Positions 55,017 through 62,819 of a stretch of 64,000 nt of DNA are shown here, piece by piece. This DNA comes from Halorussus pelagicus. Its GTDB lineage: Archaea > Halobacteriota > Halobacteria > Halobacteriales > Haladaptataceae. The stretch's first letter is position 1. The number at the start of each line of letters is the position of its first letter. Position numbers and translations under genes: made by a program. The stretch is from assembly GCF_004087835.1 (NCBI RefSeq), contig NZ_CP035119.1:2356001-2420000 (forward strand). The letters are read 5' to 3'. The notes under the pieces were generated by a model. The model saw nothing but the letters and a program-made list of their open reading frames with translations. It was not told the origin of the DNA and made no database searches.

Positions 55017-55225
55017 TCAGACGAGGACGGCCACGTACGCTCCGCGACATTCCTTCACCGACTCGGCGTCGAAACCCGGAGTCGGCGCGTCGTGGACCGC
55101 AGGGTCGCCGCCGTGCATCTCCACGAAGCCCGCGGACCCCTCGCCGAAGATGCCGTTGGCGAGACACAGCACCTCGTCGCGGTCTTCGACCATGAGAGTG
55201 GTTGGCACTGGAGTGCGTGAAGAGC
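55017..55225 (-). pseudogene. Truncated copy of the class V aminotransferase
   Basis: Read leftward from the ATG at 55193, MVEDRDEVLCLANGIFGEG, GFVEMHGGDPAVHDAP and FDAESVKE closely match residues of the intact gene at 51988-53076 (DEVLCLANGIYGEG, FVETHGGDPLLHDVP, FDVETVKE). About 75 codons after the start are missing and it stops after 58 codons. Upstream bases 55191-55225 match the region just before the parent ATG. It is a decayed partial duplication. Confidence 0.85.
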
Positions 55226-55259
55226 CGTCGCTTCCGCCGGAGAATGCGGCAGGGAGGGG

Positions 55260-56003
55260 TCACTTCCCGACGTATCGGACCTCGAACCGACCGGAGAGTC
55301 CGGCGATCAGCGAGAGGCCGACGAGCGGAGTGACCCACCGGAGGACCCCGGCCGCGAAACTCCGGAACGAGGAGGTGGTTGCCGAGGACAGATACACCCG
55401 GTAATAGGTGCCGTCGCTCAGTCGAATCGGCGTCTTCGGGCCGTCGAGGTCGCGGTGGGACGTTGCGGTGCCGCGTTTCGCGGCCGCTCTGACGGGGCCA
55501 GGAGCGCGCTCGGCGCGAATTGAGACCGACTTGAGTGCGTCGCGTGCGGACGTGGGTTCGAGCGCGAGGTCCACGCGGTACATCCCGTTCTCGTTCTCGT
55601 GGGAGCGATTGCTGTCGTATCGCAACTCGTGGACGGTCTCGTTCACGACGACGTAGCGGTACCGCTCGAAGGTCGGGAGGTCGTGATTGATGAGATTCGT
55701 CGCGTAGATGCTCGTCGGAACAGTGTTGTTGGCGAGGTACTGCTCGAAGAAGCACGCGCGAGACCTCATCGCTCCTTCCGTGCAGGCGACTTCGACACTG
55801 ACGGGAGTGCCCGCTGGCGCGGCCGACTCGTTGGCGTACTCGATGGTTCCGTTTTCGGCGGTGACGCGAACGCGCTCGTAGCGGTAGTTCGTGTCGCCGA
55901 GATGGAGAATCGGTGCCCAGACCGGTGCGACGAGGAGCGCCAGCGCGATCACCGCGAGGAGGGCGTCGCGGCGGGGAGGAGTTAGCAGAGCGACAGGTGC
56001 CAT
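55260..56003 (-). CDS. Membrane-anchored secreted protein, unknown function
   Basis: 247 aa: an N-terminal hydrophobic helix (about 14-34), a large beta-rich extracellular domain with Asn-X-Ser/Thr sites (NGT, NES, NNT, NET, NRS) and two cysteines (ACTEG, RACFFE), and a C-terminal hydrophobic stretch. Not recognised. Confidence 0.7.
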   Translation of the reverse strand: MAPVALLTPPRRDALLAVIALALLVAPVWAPILHLGDTNYRYERVRVTAENGTIEYANESAAPAGTPVSVEVACTEGAMRSRACFFEQYLANNTVPTSIYATNLINHDLPTFERYRYVVVNETVHELRYDSNRSHENENGMYRVDLALEPTSARDALKSVSIRAERAPGPVRAAAKRGTATSHRDLDGPKTPIRLSDGTYYRVYLSSATTSSFRSFAAGVLRWVTPLVGLSLIAGLSGRFEVRYVGK

Positions 56004-56087
56004 CGGTGCTTGCCGGAACGCCGCGGAACTAAATCCTGTCGCTATCGAAAAGAGCGAACCGACGGGGAGAATGGGTGTCCGACGAAG

Positions 56088-57326
56088 CTACGCCTCGTCG
56101 AACAACGTCTCGCCTTCGACCATCTTCTCTTCGACCACGTCCATGTCCAGCGTCACGCCGAGACCCGGCTGTTCGGGAATCTCGATGTAGCCGTCCTCGA
56201 TAACGTCCTCCTCCACGAGGTCGGACCACCAGCCGAGTTCGTAGGAGTGGTACTCGACCGCGAGGCTGTTCGGGATGGCCGCGCCGACGTGCGCACTCGC
56301 CATCGTCGCCACGGGCGAGGAGACGTTGTGCATCGCAACCGGCACGTAATACTGGTTGGCAACGTCCGCGATTTTCCGGGTCTCGCGCATCCCGCCGACC
56401 TTCGGCAGGTCGGGCGCGACGATATCGACGGCCTGATTCTCGATGAGACGGCGCTCCTCCGTGACTCGGTAGCGGTTCTCGCCGACCGCGATGGGGGTGG
56501 TCGTGGACTTCGTGACCTCCTCTTGCACGTCGAGGTTTTCCGGCGGGACGGGGTCTTCGAGCCACCACACGTCGTACTCCTCGATGGCGTCCGCGAGACG
56601 CTTGGCGGACCCACCGGAGAACGTCCAGTGGCAGTCGAAGGCAACGTCAGCGCGGTCTTTCACGCGCTCGGTGACCTTCTCGACGATTTCGGCCTTGTGG
56701 CGAATCTCGCCGGGCCGGAGGTGGCGGTTCGCGCGGTCTTTCTCCAGTCCGGAGGGCACGTCAAGGTCGAACTTGAGCGCGTCGTAGCCCAGTTCCTCGA
56801 CGACGCGTTCCGCTTCGTCGGCGCAGGCGTCGGGGTCGGCCTCGGACTCGGTGTGACAGTCGCAGTAGACCCGCACCTCGTCGCGGTACTTCCCGCCGAG
56901 AAGTTGGTAGGCGGGGACGCCCAAAATTTTGCCCGCGAGGTCGTGAAGCGCGAGTTCGATGCCCGAGATGGCGGTGACCGTGACGCCCTCGACCGACCCC
57001 TCGCCGGACATCTTCTGGATGAGGTGTTCGTAGAGGCGGTCGATGTCTAGCGGGTTCTCGCCGACGACGAACGGCTTCATCCGCTCGATGAGTTCGGGCA
57101 CGCCCGCGCCCCAGTAGGCTTCGCCGGTCCCCACGACACCGGCGTCGGTGTAGACTCGTACGAGCGTCCACGGGAAGTTACCATCAACCATCGTGGTCTG
57201 CACGTCGGTTATTTCTACGTCGCGTCCGTTCGGACGCGAGTTGTCGCACTCCATCGTCTCCGCCGAGAGTTCGCGCATCGTGTACTCGGCGTTCGGGTCG
57301 TGGAGCGACTCGTAGTCTCGAACCAT
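56088..57326 (-). CDS. gnaD: Enolase-superfamily sugar acid dehydratase (gluconate dehydratase type)
   Basis: 412 aa. The mandelate racemase/muconate-lactonising fold is clear: KFDLDVP, then FDCHWTF and LEDPVPPE with metal-binding Asp/Glu, and AVGENRY as the third metal ligand. In haloarchaea this subgroup dehydrates D-gluconate to KDG, or D-xylonate for a close paralogue. The operator-like motif at 57335-57354 and kdgA nearby favour gluconate. TATA-like AATTTTTAC overlaps the motif. Confidence 0.87.
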   Translation of the reverse strand: MVRDYESLHDPNAEYTMRELSAETMECDNSRPNGRDVEITDVQTTMVDGNFPWTLVRVYTDAGVVGTGEAYWGAGVPELIERMKPFVVGENPLDIDRLYEHLIQKMSGEGSVEGVTVTAISGIELALHDLAGKILGVPAYQLLGGKYRDEVRVYCDCHTESEADPDACADEAERVVEELGYDALKFDLDVPSGLEKDRANRHLRPGEIRHKAEIVEKVTERVKDRADVAFDCHWTFSGGSAKRLADAIEEYDVWWLEDPVPPENLDVQEEVTKSTTTPIAVGENRYRVTEERRLIENQAVDIVAPDLPKVGGMRETRKIADVANQYYVPVAMHNVSSPVATMASAHVGAAIPNSLAVEYHSYELGWWSDLVEEDVIEDGYIEIPEQPGLGVTLDMDVVEEKMVEGETLFDEA

Positions 57327-57334
57327 GACAATTA

Positions 57335-57354
57335 CTTACTCCGGGTAGAGTAAA
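57335..57354 (-). promoter_or_regulatory. Inverted-repeat operator of gnaD
   Basis: On the minus strand TTTACTC-N6-GAGTAAG ends 8 bases before the gnaD ATG and overlaps its TATA-like element. It matches the motif before gdh and, more weakly, before kdgA. Confidence 0.6.
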
Positions 57355-57602
57355 AATTTGTAGGTTCGTGCGGCTCGCTCGGGCGCGAGCGTCGTTCCGA
57401 ACACGAGGTACGCACCGAGGGCGAACAGCGGCGCGGCGAGCAGGATGCCCCCGAGCATGAGCGTTAACAGTGCGTCGAGCGCGCTCAGTGCGCCGATTAT
57501 CCAGCACTGCACGCCGAGGAGCGTTCGCTTGTTGAACAAGGAGTTGTCGCCGTTCGTGGCCGTGGATTCGGGGAGTCTACGGCGGAGAGGACCGGAGTTC
57601 AT
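57336..57602 (-). CDS. Small two-helix membrane protein
   Basis: 88 aa: a basic head and two hydrophobic helices (about 31-48 and 49-70) with GGILLAAPLFALGAYLVFG. Not recognised. Its last codons (FLLYPE) lie on the gnaD promoter motif, so regulation and coding overlap there. Confidence 0.62.
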   Translation of the reverse strand: MNSGPLRRRLPESTATNGDNSLFNKRTLLGVQCWIIGALSALDALLTLMLGGILLAAPLFALGAYLVFGTTLAPERAARTYKFLLYPE

Positions 57603-57784
57603 CTGTATCAGGTGGTTGTGAATCCCGTGGTCCGCGTGGGTCCATTTCCGTCGCCGTCACGCCGCGTGCGACTATCGAGCTATGACAAAGACTAGCACAA
57701 CATCGGCATTAAAACCTCCGACCGTTCACCGAGGACAGAACAAAGCGAACGGAACGAACGGAACGGGACGGTCGTTGCCGCGCT

Positions 57785-58705
57785 TCAGAGTAAGCCGAGT
57801 TCCGAGAGGTCCGCGCGGAGCGCCTCGCGGTCGTCGTCGTCCATCGTCCGGAGCGGACTCCGGAGCGGGCCGGGTTCGAGGTCAACGTCTCGCAGGCCGA
57901 GCGCGGTCTTGACGCCCGCCATGTAGGGACCGCGCTTGAGCGCCGAGCGCACGTCGTAGACCTCGCTCTGCAACTCGCGGGCACGCTCCTCGTCGTCCCC
58001 GTCGTAGGCTTCGTAGAGGTCAACGACCAACTCGGGGAAGACGTTGGCGACGGCGCTGACCATGCCTGCACAGCCGACTTCCAGTCCGGGGAACAGAAGC
58101 GAGTCCGACCCCGCGAGGAAGGTCAGTTCAGGGTGGGCGTCGATAGCCTGTCCGAGCCACGGCACGTCCTTGCTCGAATCCTTCAGCCCGACCAGATTCT
58201 CGATGTCCGCGAGCGCGTCGAGCGTGTCGAGCGATAGCGAGTTGCCCGTCTTGCTCGGGATGTGGTAGACGTACACCGGGAGGTCCACCGCCTCGGCGAC
58301 CCGCCGGTAATGGGTCAGGGCGGCGTCGTGGTCCACCGGGTAGTAGTAGGGCGTCACGACGACCACGCCGTCCGCGCCGACCGACTCGGCGTGTTCGGCG
58401 TGCGCGACCGTCTGGCGCGTACTTGGCGCGCCGACGCCCGCGATGACCGGCGCGTCGTCGCCGATTTCGTCCACGACTGCCTCGACTACGCCGTCGCGCT
58501 CGTCGGGCGTCAACAGCGGGAACTCGCCGTTGGTCCCCAGCGGGAAAACCCCGTGTGCGCCCCGGTCCACGACGAACCGCGCGTGGGCCGCAGTTTCCTC
58601 GTAATCGACTGATTCGTCCTCGTCGAACGCCGTAATCGTCGGCGGGACGACGCCGTGGACGCCGAGCGGGTCGTCCGCGCCGGGTTCGGGCGCGTTGTTC
58701 GCCAT
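57785..58705 (-). CDS. kdgA: 2-keto-3-deoxy-(6-phospho)gluconate aldolase, DHDPS family
   Basis: 306 aa. GVVPPTITAF opens the barrel, GTNGEFPLLT is the substrate loop, the Schiff-base Lys is in LVGLKDSSKD, and the Tyr is in VYVYHIPSKTG. In Haloferax this family cleaves KDPG to pyruvate and glyceraldehyde 3-phosphate. The ATG at 58705 was chosen; an upstream ATG at 58744, sitting 10 bases below the TTTACTC motif, would give a leaderless 319-aa form. Confidence 0.87.
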   Translation of the reverse strand: MANNAPEPGADDPLGVHGVVPPTITAFDEDESVDYEETAAHARFVVDRGAHGVFPLGTNGEFPLLTPDERDGVVEAVVDEIGDDAPVIAGVGAPSTRQTVAHAEHAESVGADGVVVVTPYYYPVDHDAALTHYRRVAEAVDLPVYVYHIPSKTGNSLSLDTLDALADIENLVGLKDSSKDVPWLGQAIDAHPELTFLAGSDSLLFPGLEVGCAGMVSAVANVFPELVVDLYEAYDGDDEERARELQSEVYDVRSALKRGPYMAGVKTALGLRDVDLEPGPLRSPLRTMDDDDREALRADLSELGLL

Positions 58706-58754
58706 ATCCGAAGCGACGGGTGCCCCGTCCTTAAGCGGTCGCATCTCGGTAGGA

Positions 58755-58774
58755 CTTTTTCGAGTTTGAGTAAA
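58755..58774 (-). promoter_or_regulatory. Operator-like motif before kdgA
   Basis: On the minus strand TTTACTC-N6-GAAAAAG: one perfect and one weak half-site, with the same six-base spacer as at gnaD and gdh. Confidence 0.45.
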
Positions 58775-58805
58775 CTTTTAGTCGGTGGCGCTACAGGGTG
58801 TGTGT

Positions 58806-59078
58806 ATGAACGTCACTGTAAAACTTACCGGAACCCTCGTCGCACGGACCGGCACCCGCGAGGCGCGCGTGGCAGTGCCCGACGACGCGACGGTCGCAGA
58901 CGTGGTTGACAAACTCGCCGAGCAGCACGGCCCGCAGGTCCGCGCGGGCGTCCTCGACGGCCAGCGCCTCCGCTCGGACACCGTGGTCGTCCGCGAGGCG
59001 TTCGACTCGACGGAGACGCTCTCGACGTACAGTTCGCTGGAGAGCGGCGACACGGTTCGGTTCCAGTTGAACGTCTGA
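58806..59078 (+). CDS. Ubiquitin-like MoaD/ThiS family protein without C-terminal GG
   Basis: 90 aa beta-grasp protein (MNVTVKLTGTLVARTG, then DDATVADVVDKLAEQ and DTVRFQLNV). Family members end in Gly-Gly for activation and sulfur transfer or protein conjugation (SAMPs), but this one ends FQLNV. It may be processed, or act in another way. Divergent to kdgA. The ATG at 58806 fits the fold. Confidence 0.8.
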   Translation: MNVTVKLTGTLVARTGTREARVAVPDDATVADVVDKLAEQHGPQVRAGVLDGQRLRSDTVVVREAFDSTETLSTYSSLESGDTVRFQLNV

Positions 59079-59190
59079 GCGCGACTCGGTCGGCGAGATT
59101 CGAGTGGGCTGGGACCGCCGCCGACCGCTTCTCGGCTTCTCGACTTTTCTTGGTTTCCGGTCTCGATGGGCGACGCTTCGAGACAGGATA

Positions 59191-59664
59191 TTACGCAGTA
59201 CGGTTGTTGAACGTCCGATAGAGCAGCTGAACGACTACTTCTGTGACTCTCCAGACGAGCGTCGCGCAGACGACGACGGTCGCCAGTGCCACGAGGCCGA
59301 GCCAGAGGACGATTCCGTACTGGAGTTGCGTCACGACACCGAACGCCAGTCCGACGGCGATACCGCCGCCTATCAGGACCCCCGCGCCCTTCAGCGCGAG
59401 GCGCTGCCAGCGGTTGAATCTGAGTCGGTCGTCGCGGCCCAACAGCGCGGGCAGGCTGACGCCGACCGCGGCGAGTCCGAGCGTCAGGACGACGACGATG
59501 CCACCGATAATCGCCGCCATTCCGTGGGCGAACCCGTCGCTCTCGGGCGGCGGTGGCGGCATCGAGGCTACAGTGAAGACTGTCGCAGCCGCGACTCCGA
59601 CGCCGACGCAGACGAGAACGACGCGAACCGCCGCTACGAGGGTGGATTTCACGTTGGAGGGCAT
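59191..59664 (-). CDS. Hypothetical four-helix membrane protein
   Basis: 157 aa with about four hydrophobic segments and a Pro-rich loop (SMPPPPPES). Not recognised. The start was placed at 59664, where the membrane segments begin. Confidence 0.68.
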   Translation of the reverse strand: MPSNVKSTLVAAVRVVLVCVGVGVAAATVFTVASMPPPPPESDGFAHGMAAIIGGIVVVLTLGLAAVGVSLPALLGRDDRLRFNRWQRLALKGAGVLIGGGIAVGLAFGVVTQLQYGIVLWLGLVALATVVVCATLVWRVTEVVVQLLYRTFNNRTA

Positions 59665-59741
59665 CGGCGTTCCTGTTGTGTGAGCAACGGCATAAGCTTT
59701 CGGAAAAATGACTAGTCGAGTTCGTATCGCCGCCGGGAGAC

Positions 59742-61001
59742 TCATCCCAAGTTCGCCAGTCGGTTCAGTGCGTAAATCGTCCGCAGTACGTCGCCAGCCT
59801 TCCCGCGGTCGAACACCAACTCGTCGGTCTTGACGACGTGGTCCAGTACGTCACGAGACGAATGCTCGGGAGCGGCCGCGATACCCATCCCTTCGTCGGC
59901 GACCCACTTCATCACCCGGAGGTCGCTCTTGCTGTCGCCCATGACCGCGGCGAAGGGGTCGTCGATGCCCAGCACGTCGAAGGCCGACTCGACGCCCGCG
60001 ACCTTGTTGAGTTCGAGGCTCCCGATTTCGGCCGCGTCGGCCTCGTAGTAGGCCACGTCGATGCGCTCGAAGGCGTTGCGAATCGGGGCGGGCACGTCCG
60101 CCGGGTCGGCGTCGGGCGTCCCGCCCTCGCTTTCGAGGACCCCCCGAATTTCGGGGTCTTGGGCCGCGTAGTAAGCCCGCGCCCAGTCGCTCGCCATGTC
60201 GGCGTCCGCTTCGACCGCTTCGCCAATTTTCTCGGTGACGGCGGACCCGAGCAGGTCGAGTTCGTAGACCAGCGCGCGGTCGATGACCTCGCGGGCCTCG
60301 TCGCTCCCCGTCTCGAAGTTGGGCTTGAGCGTGACGTTGAACTCGTTGCCCTGCAGGTGACACCCGCGGCGCAGGCGCTCGGGGGCCTCCGAGAGGACCC
60401 GCGAGCGCACCGCGTCGAAGATGGCCCGCACGTCGCGGTCCAAGTCGTCGTAGAGGAGACGCTTGGTGTCCGCGCCGTGGCCCGGCGTGAACACGCCGGT
60501 TCCAGCCTCGTAGACCACCGAGAGGTTTCCGGAGTGGACGATTTCGTTCCCGAGACCCTGAATCAGGAACCCCTTGACGTTCTCCAAGGTCTGGCCGGTA
60601 CAGACCACGATGGGCATCCCCGCCTCGTGAAACTCGGTCAGAAGGTGCAGGGTCTCGCGGGGAATCTCGTTGTCGGTGCCGCCCGCCGAGCGAAGCGTCT
60701 CGTCCACGTCGAGGACGAGGACGTTCACGCCGCGGTCGTACTTGGCGTAGAGGTCCAGCGCGGTGAACGCTTGGTCGCGCGTGGCCCGCGACGCGAGTTC
60801 GCAGAACGTCTCGCCCGCCGCAGGGAAGGCGTCGCGCACCTCGGTTTTGCGCTCGTCCAGTTCGTCGCTGGCCTCCTGCCAGTGTTCGAGCGCGACGCGC
60901 GAGTCCACCGGGGGAAAGAGGTCCACGAAGTTCTGGAGGGCCCGGAGGGTCGCGGCGTCGAACTCGTCGTAGAGTCGATAGAGTTGGTCGTACCGCTCCA
61001 T
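59742..61001 (-). CDS. HAD-superfamily phosphatase
   Basis: 419 aa. The catalytic DxDxT (VLDVDETLRSAGG) is at residues 96-101, the Thr motif is in VVCTGQTLENVKG, and the metal-binding end is MGDSKSDLRVMKW. The fold resembles Cof/sucrose-phosphate-type hydrolases with an unusual 90-residue N-terminal helical extension. Substrate unknown. Confidence 0.85.
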   Translation of the reverse strand: MERYDQLYRLYDEFDAATLRALQNFVDLFPPVDSRVALEHWQEASDELDERKTEVRDAFPAAGETFCELASRATRDQAFTALDLYAKYDRGVNVLVLDVDETLRSAGGTDNEIPRETLHLLTEFHEAGMPIVVCTGQTLENVKGFLIQGLGNEIVHSGNLSVVYEAGTGVFTPGHGADTKRLLYDDLDRDVRAIFDAVRSRVLSEAPERLRRGCHLQGNEFNVTLKPNFETGSDEAREVIDRALVYELDLLGSAVTEKIGEAVEADADMASDWARAYYAAQDPEIRGVLESEGGTPDADPADVPAPIRNAFERIDVAYYEADAAEIGSLELNKVAGVESAFDVLGIDDPFAAVMGDSKSDLRVMKWVADEGMGIAAAPEHSSRDVLDHVVKTDELVFDRGKAGDVLRTIYALNRLANLG

Positions 61002-61084
61002 GGTGGGAGTGGGTCGCTAAGTGAAATAAAGGTCGGGGTCGGTGCGAAACGTCGGCGGATTACGTTGTGGCTTCGTTGTCTCCG

Positions 61085-61417
61085 TTACTCCCGGCCCATC
61101 CGACGCCGAAACTCACCCAAGTCGTAGGTATAGTCTCCCTTCGGGAGAATACCGACAACGACCATCTCGTCGTTGCTAATTTCGTAGATGACACGATAGC
61201 CACTGTTGCCGACTCGTTCCCGATAGAAGTTGTATGCTTCCGTTCCAGTAAGGTAGGTAAGATGGTCCTGTGGAACGCGGTCCCACTCTATTTTGTCCTG
61301 CCAATCGTCGATTTTCCGTAAAATTCGCTTAGCGTGGTCGGGATTGTGTCCCTGAATATCGGCCAAATCGTCGCGGGCCTCGGGGAGAAACCGGAGTGTA
61401 GAAGGTGCGCGCGGCAT
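61085..61417 (-). CDS. RelE/ParE-family toxin
   Basis: 110 aa. LRFLPEARDDLADIQGHNPDHAKRILRKIDDW and RVIYEISNDEMVVVGIL fit the RelE beta-sheet, with basic residues in the C-terminus (EFRRRMGRE) suited to mRNA cleavage. It begins 3 bases after the antitoxin stop. Confidence 0.88.
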   Translation of the reverse strand: MPRAPSTLRFLPEARDDLADIQGHNPDHAKRILRKIDDWQDKIEWDRVPQDHLTYLTGTEAYNFYRERVGNSGYRVIYEISNDEMVVVGILPKGDYTYDLGEFRRRMGRE

Positions 61418-61420
61418 CTC

Positions 61421-61579
61421 CTACTCTAACTCAATATCTAACCCCTCGGCGACTTCCTCAACGGAGAGGTGGCTCGAATCGTCGTCCAACGACTCGACGC
61501 GCTCGGCGACTACTTCCCGTTCATCGGGGAGCATGTCGTCGTCAGACGGCGGTCGAGCCGGATTTCCGTCAGTTGCCAT
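61421..61579 (-). CDS. Short antitoxin of the RelE pair
   Basis: 52 aa, read from the ATG at 61579. The sequence shows an acidic peptide with DEREVVAERVESLDDD and VEEVAEGLDIEL, like haloarchaeal antitoxins of RelE pairs. It lies directly before the toxin gene. TTTTATATGG overlaps the start codon, so an internal ATG at 61534 may be the true start. Confidence 0.72.
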   Translation of the reverse strand: MATDGNPARPPSDDDMLPDEREVVAERVESLDDDSSHLSVEEVAEGLDIELE

Positions 61580-61682
61580 ATAAAATGCTATGGCAGTCAT
61601 CTGGATAAACGTTACTGTGTAAGCTACTCCGTCCCTCGGATTATCCGCCGAACATTAGACCCCAGCCCACCGAGAAACGGGT

Positions 61683-62660
61683 ATGATCGGCAAACTCGAC
61701 CCCGAAGTCCTCGTGCGCGTCCTCTCGCGGACGGGCGCACGCGACGATTCGGTGGTAATGGGACCGCAGTACGGCGAGGACGCCGCGGCGATGCGCGTCG
61801 GCGACCAACTGCTCGTTGCCAGTTCCGACCCGCTCTCGCTGGCGAAAGAGCGCCTCGGCACGCTCGCGGTCCACGTCGCGTGCAACGATGTGGCCGCGTC
61901 GGGGGCCGACCCGCGATGGCTCACGAACGTCCTGTTCCTGCCCGACGACGACGCGGAGACGGTCGATACCCTGACGACCCAGATGGACGAGGCGGCCCGC
62001 GAGTCGGGCGTCGCCATCGTCGGCGGCCACTCGGAGTACACCCCGGCGCTGGAGCGCCCGATGGTGTCGATGACCGCGATGGGACTGGCCGACGAGTTCG
62101 TCCCGACCGGCGGCGCGGAACCGGGCGACCGCGTGGTCCTGACGAAGGGCGCAGGCGTCGAGGGAACCGCGGTGGTGGCGACCGACTTCCGCGACGAACT
62201 CGACCTGTCCGCGGACCTGCTGGCGCGCGCAGAAGGCTTTTTCGCGGACATCAGCGTCCTGCCGGAGTCGCGGGTCCTCCGGGAGTCGGCCACCGCGATG
62301 CACGACCCGACCGAGGGCGGTCTGCTCAACGGGATGGTCGAGATGGCGACTGCCTCGGGGGTTCGTCTCGATATCGACCGGAGCGCGGTGCCCGTCCGCG
62401 AGGAGACCGAGAAAATCTGTGCGGCGATGGGCGTGGACCCGCTCTGCATCTTCGGGTCGGGCGCGCTGTTGGCGACCGTCCCCGAGTCCGACCTCGACGC
62501 GGCGCTCAACGCGCTCGACGCCGCGGGTATCGAGGCGAGCGAAATCGGGGTCGTGGAGAGCGTCGGCGAGAGCGACGCCAACGAGGACGCGGGCGTCGCA
62601 CTCGACGGCGAACTGATTCGTGACGCGATTCGTGACGACCTCTACGACCTCTGGGCGTAG
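61683..62660 (+). CDS. AIR synthase (PurM/HypE-like) family protein
   Basis: 325 aa. QYGEDAAAMRVGDQLLVASSDPL, GGHSEYTP and MHDPTEGGLLNGMVEMA match the two-domain PurM/HypE fold that binds ATP. It lacks a HypE-type C-terminal Cys (ends DDLYDLWA), so hydrogenase maturation is unlikely. No hydrogenase genes are near. Substrate unknown. Confidence 0.85.
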   Translation: MIGKLDPEVLVRVLSRTGARDDSVVMGPQYGEDAAAMRVGDQLLVASSDPLSLAKERLGTLAVHVACNDVAASGADPRWLTNVLFLPDDDAETVDTLTTQMDEAARESGVAIVGGHSEYTPALERPMVSMTAMGLADEFVPTGGAEPGDRVVLTKGAGVEGTAVVATDFRDELDLSADLLARAEGFFADISVLPESRVLRESATAMHDPTEGGLLNGMVEMATASGVRLDIDRSAVPVREETEKICAAMGVDPLCIFGSGALLATVPESDLDAALNALDAAGIEASEIGVVESVGESDANEDAGVALDGELIRDAIRDDLYDLWA

Positions 62661-62768
62661 TCCCAACGAGTTTCCGAGTATCTACCGGAACGCCGTCAAT
62701 CGCTAGCCAGAATGTGCGCGGTGGGCAGGACGACAGGTGTTGGGTTTCACCCCCGCCCGTATCAGATG

Positions 62769-62788
62769 TTTACTCGGTATAGAATAAA
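62769..62788 (+). promoter_or_regulatory. Inverted-repeat operator of gdh
   Basis: TTTACTC-GGTATA-GAATAAA, 32 bases before the gdh ATG. Same half-sites and six-base spacer as at gnaD. The second half-site also looks like a TATA element. Confidence 0.6.
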
Positions 62789-62819
62789 TCTTTTGTCCCC
62801 CGCGGTCCTACCACCGGTC

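Noticed and set aside
59838-61127. A 429-codon plus-strand frame opposite the HAD phosphatase
   Set aside because: Antisense shadow. The minus-strand protein has DxDxT and GDSKSD motifs.
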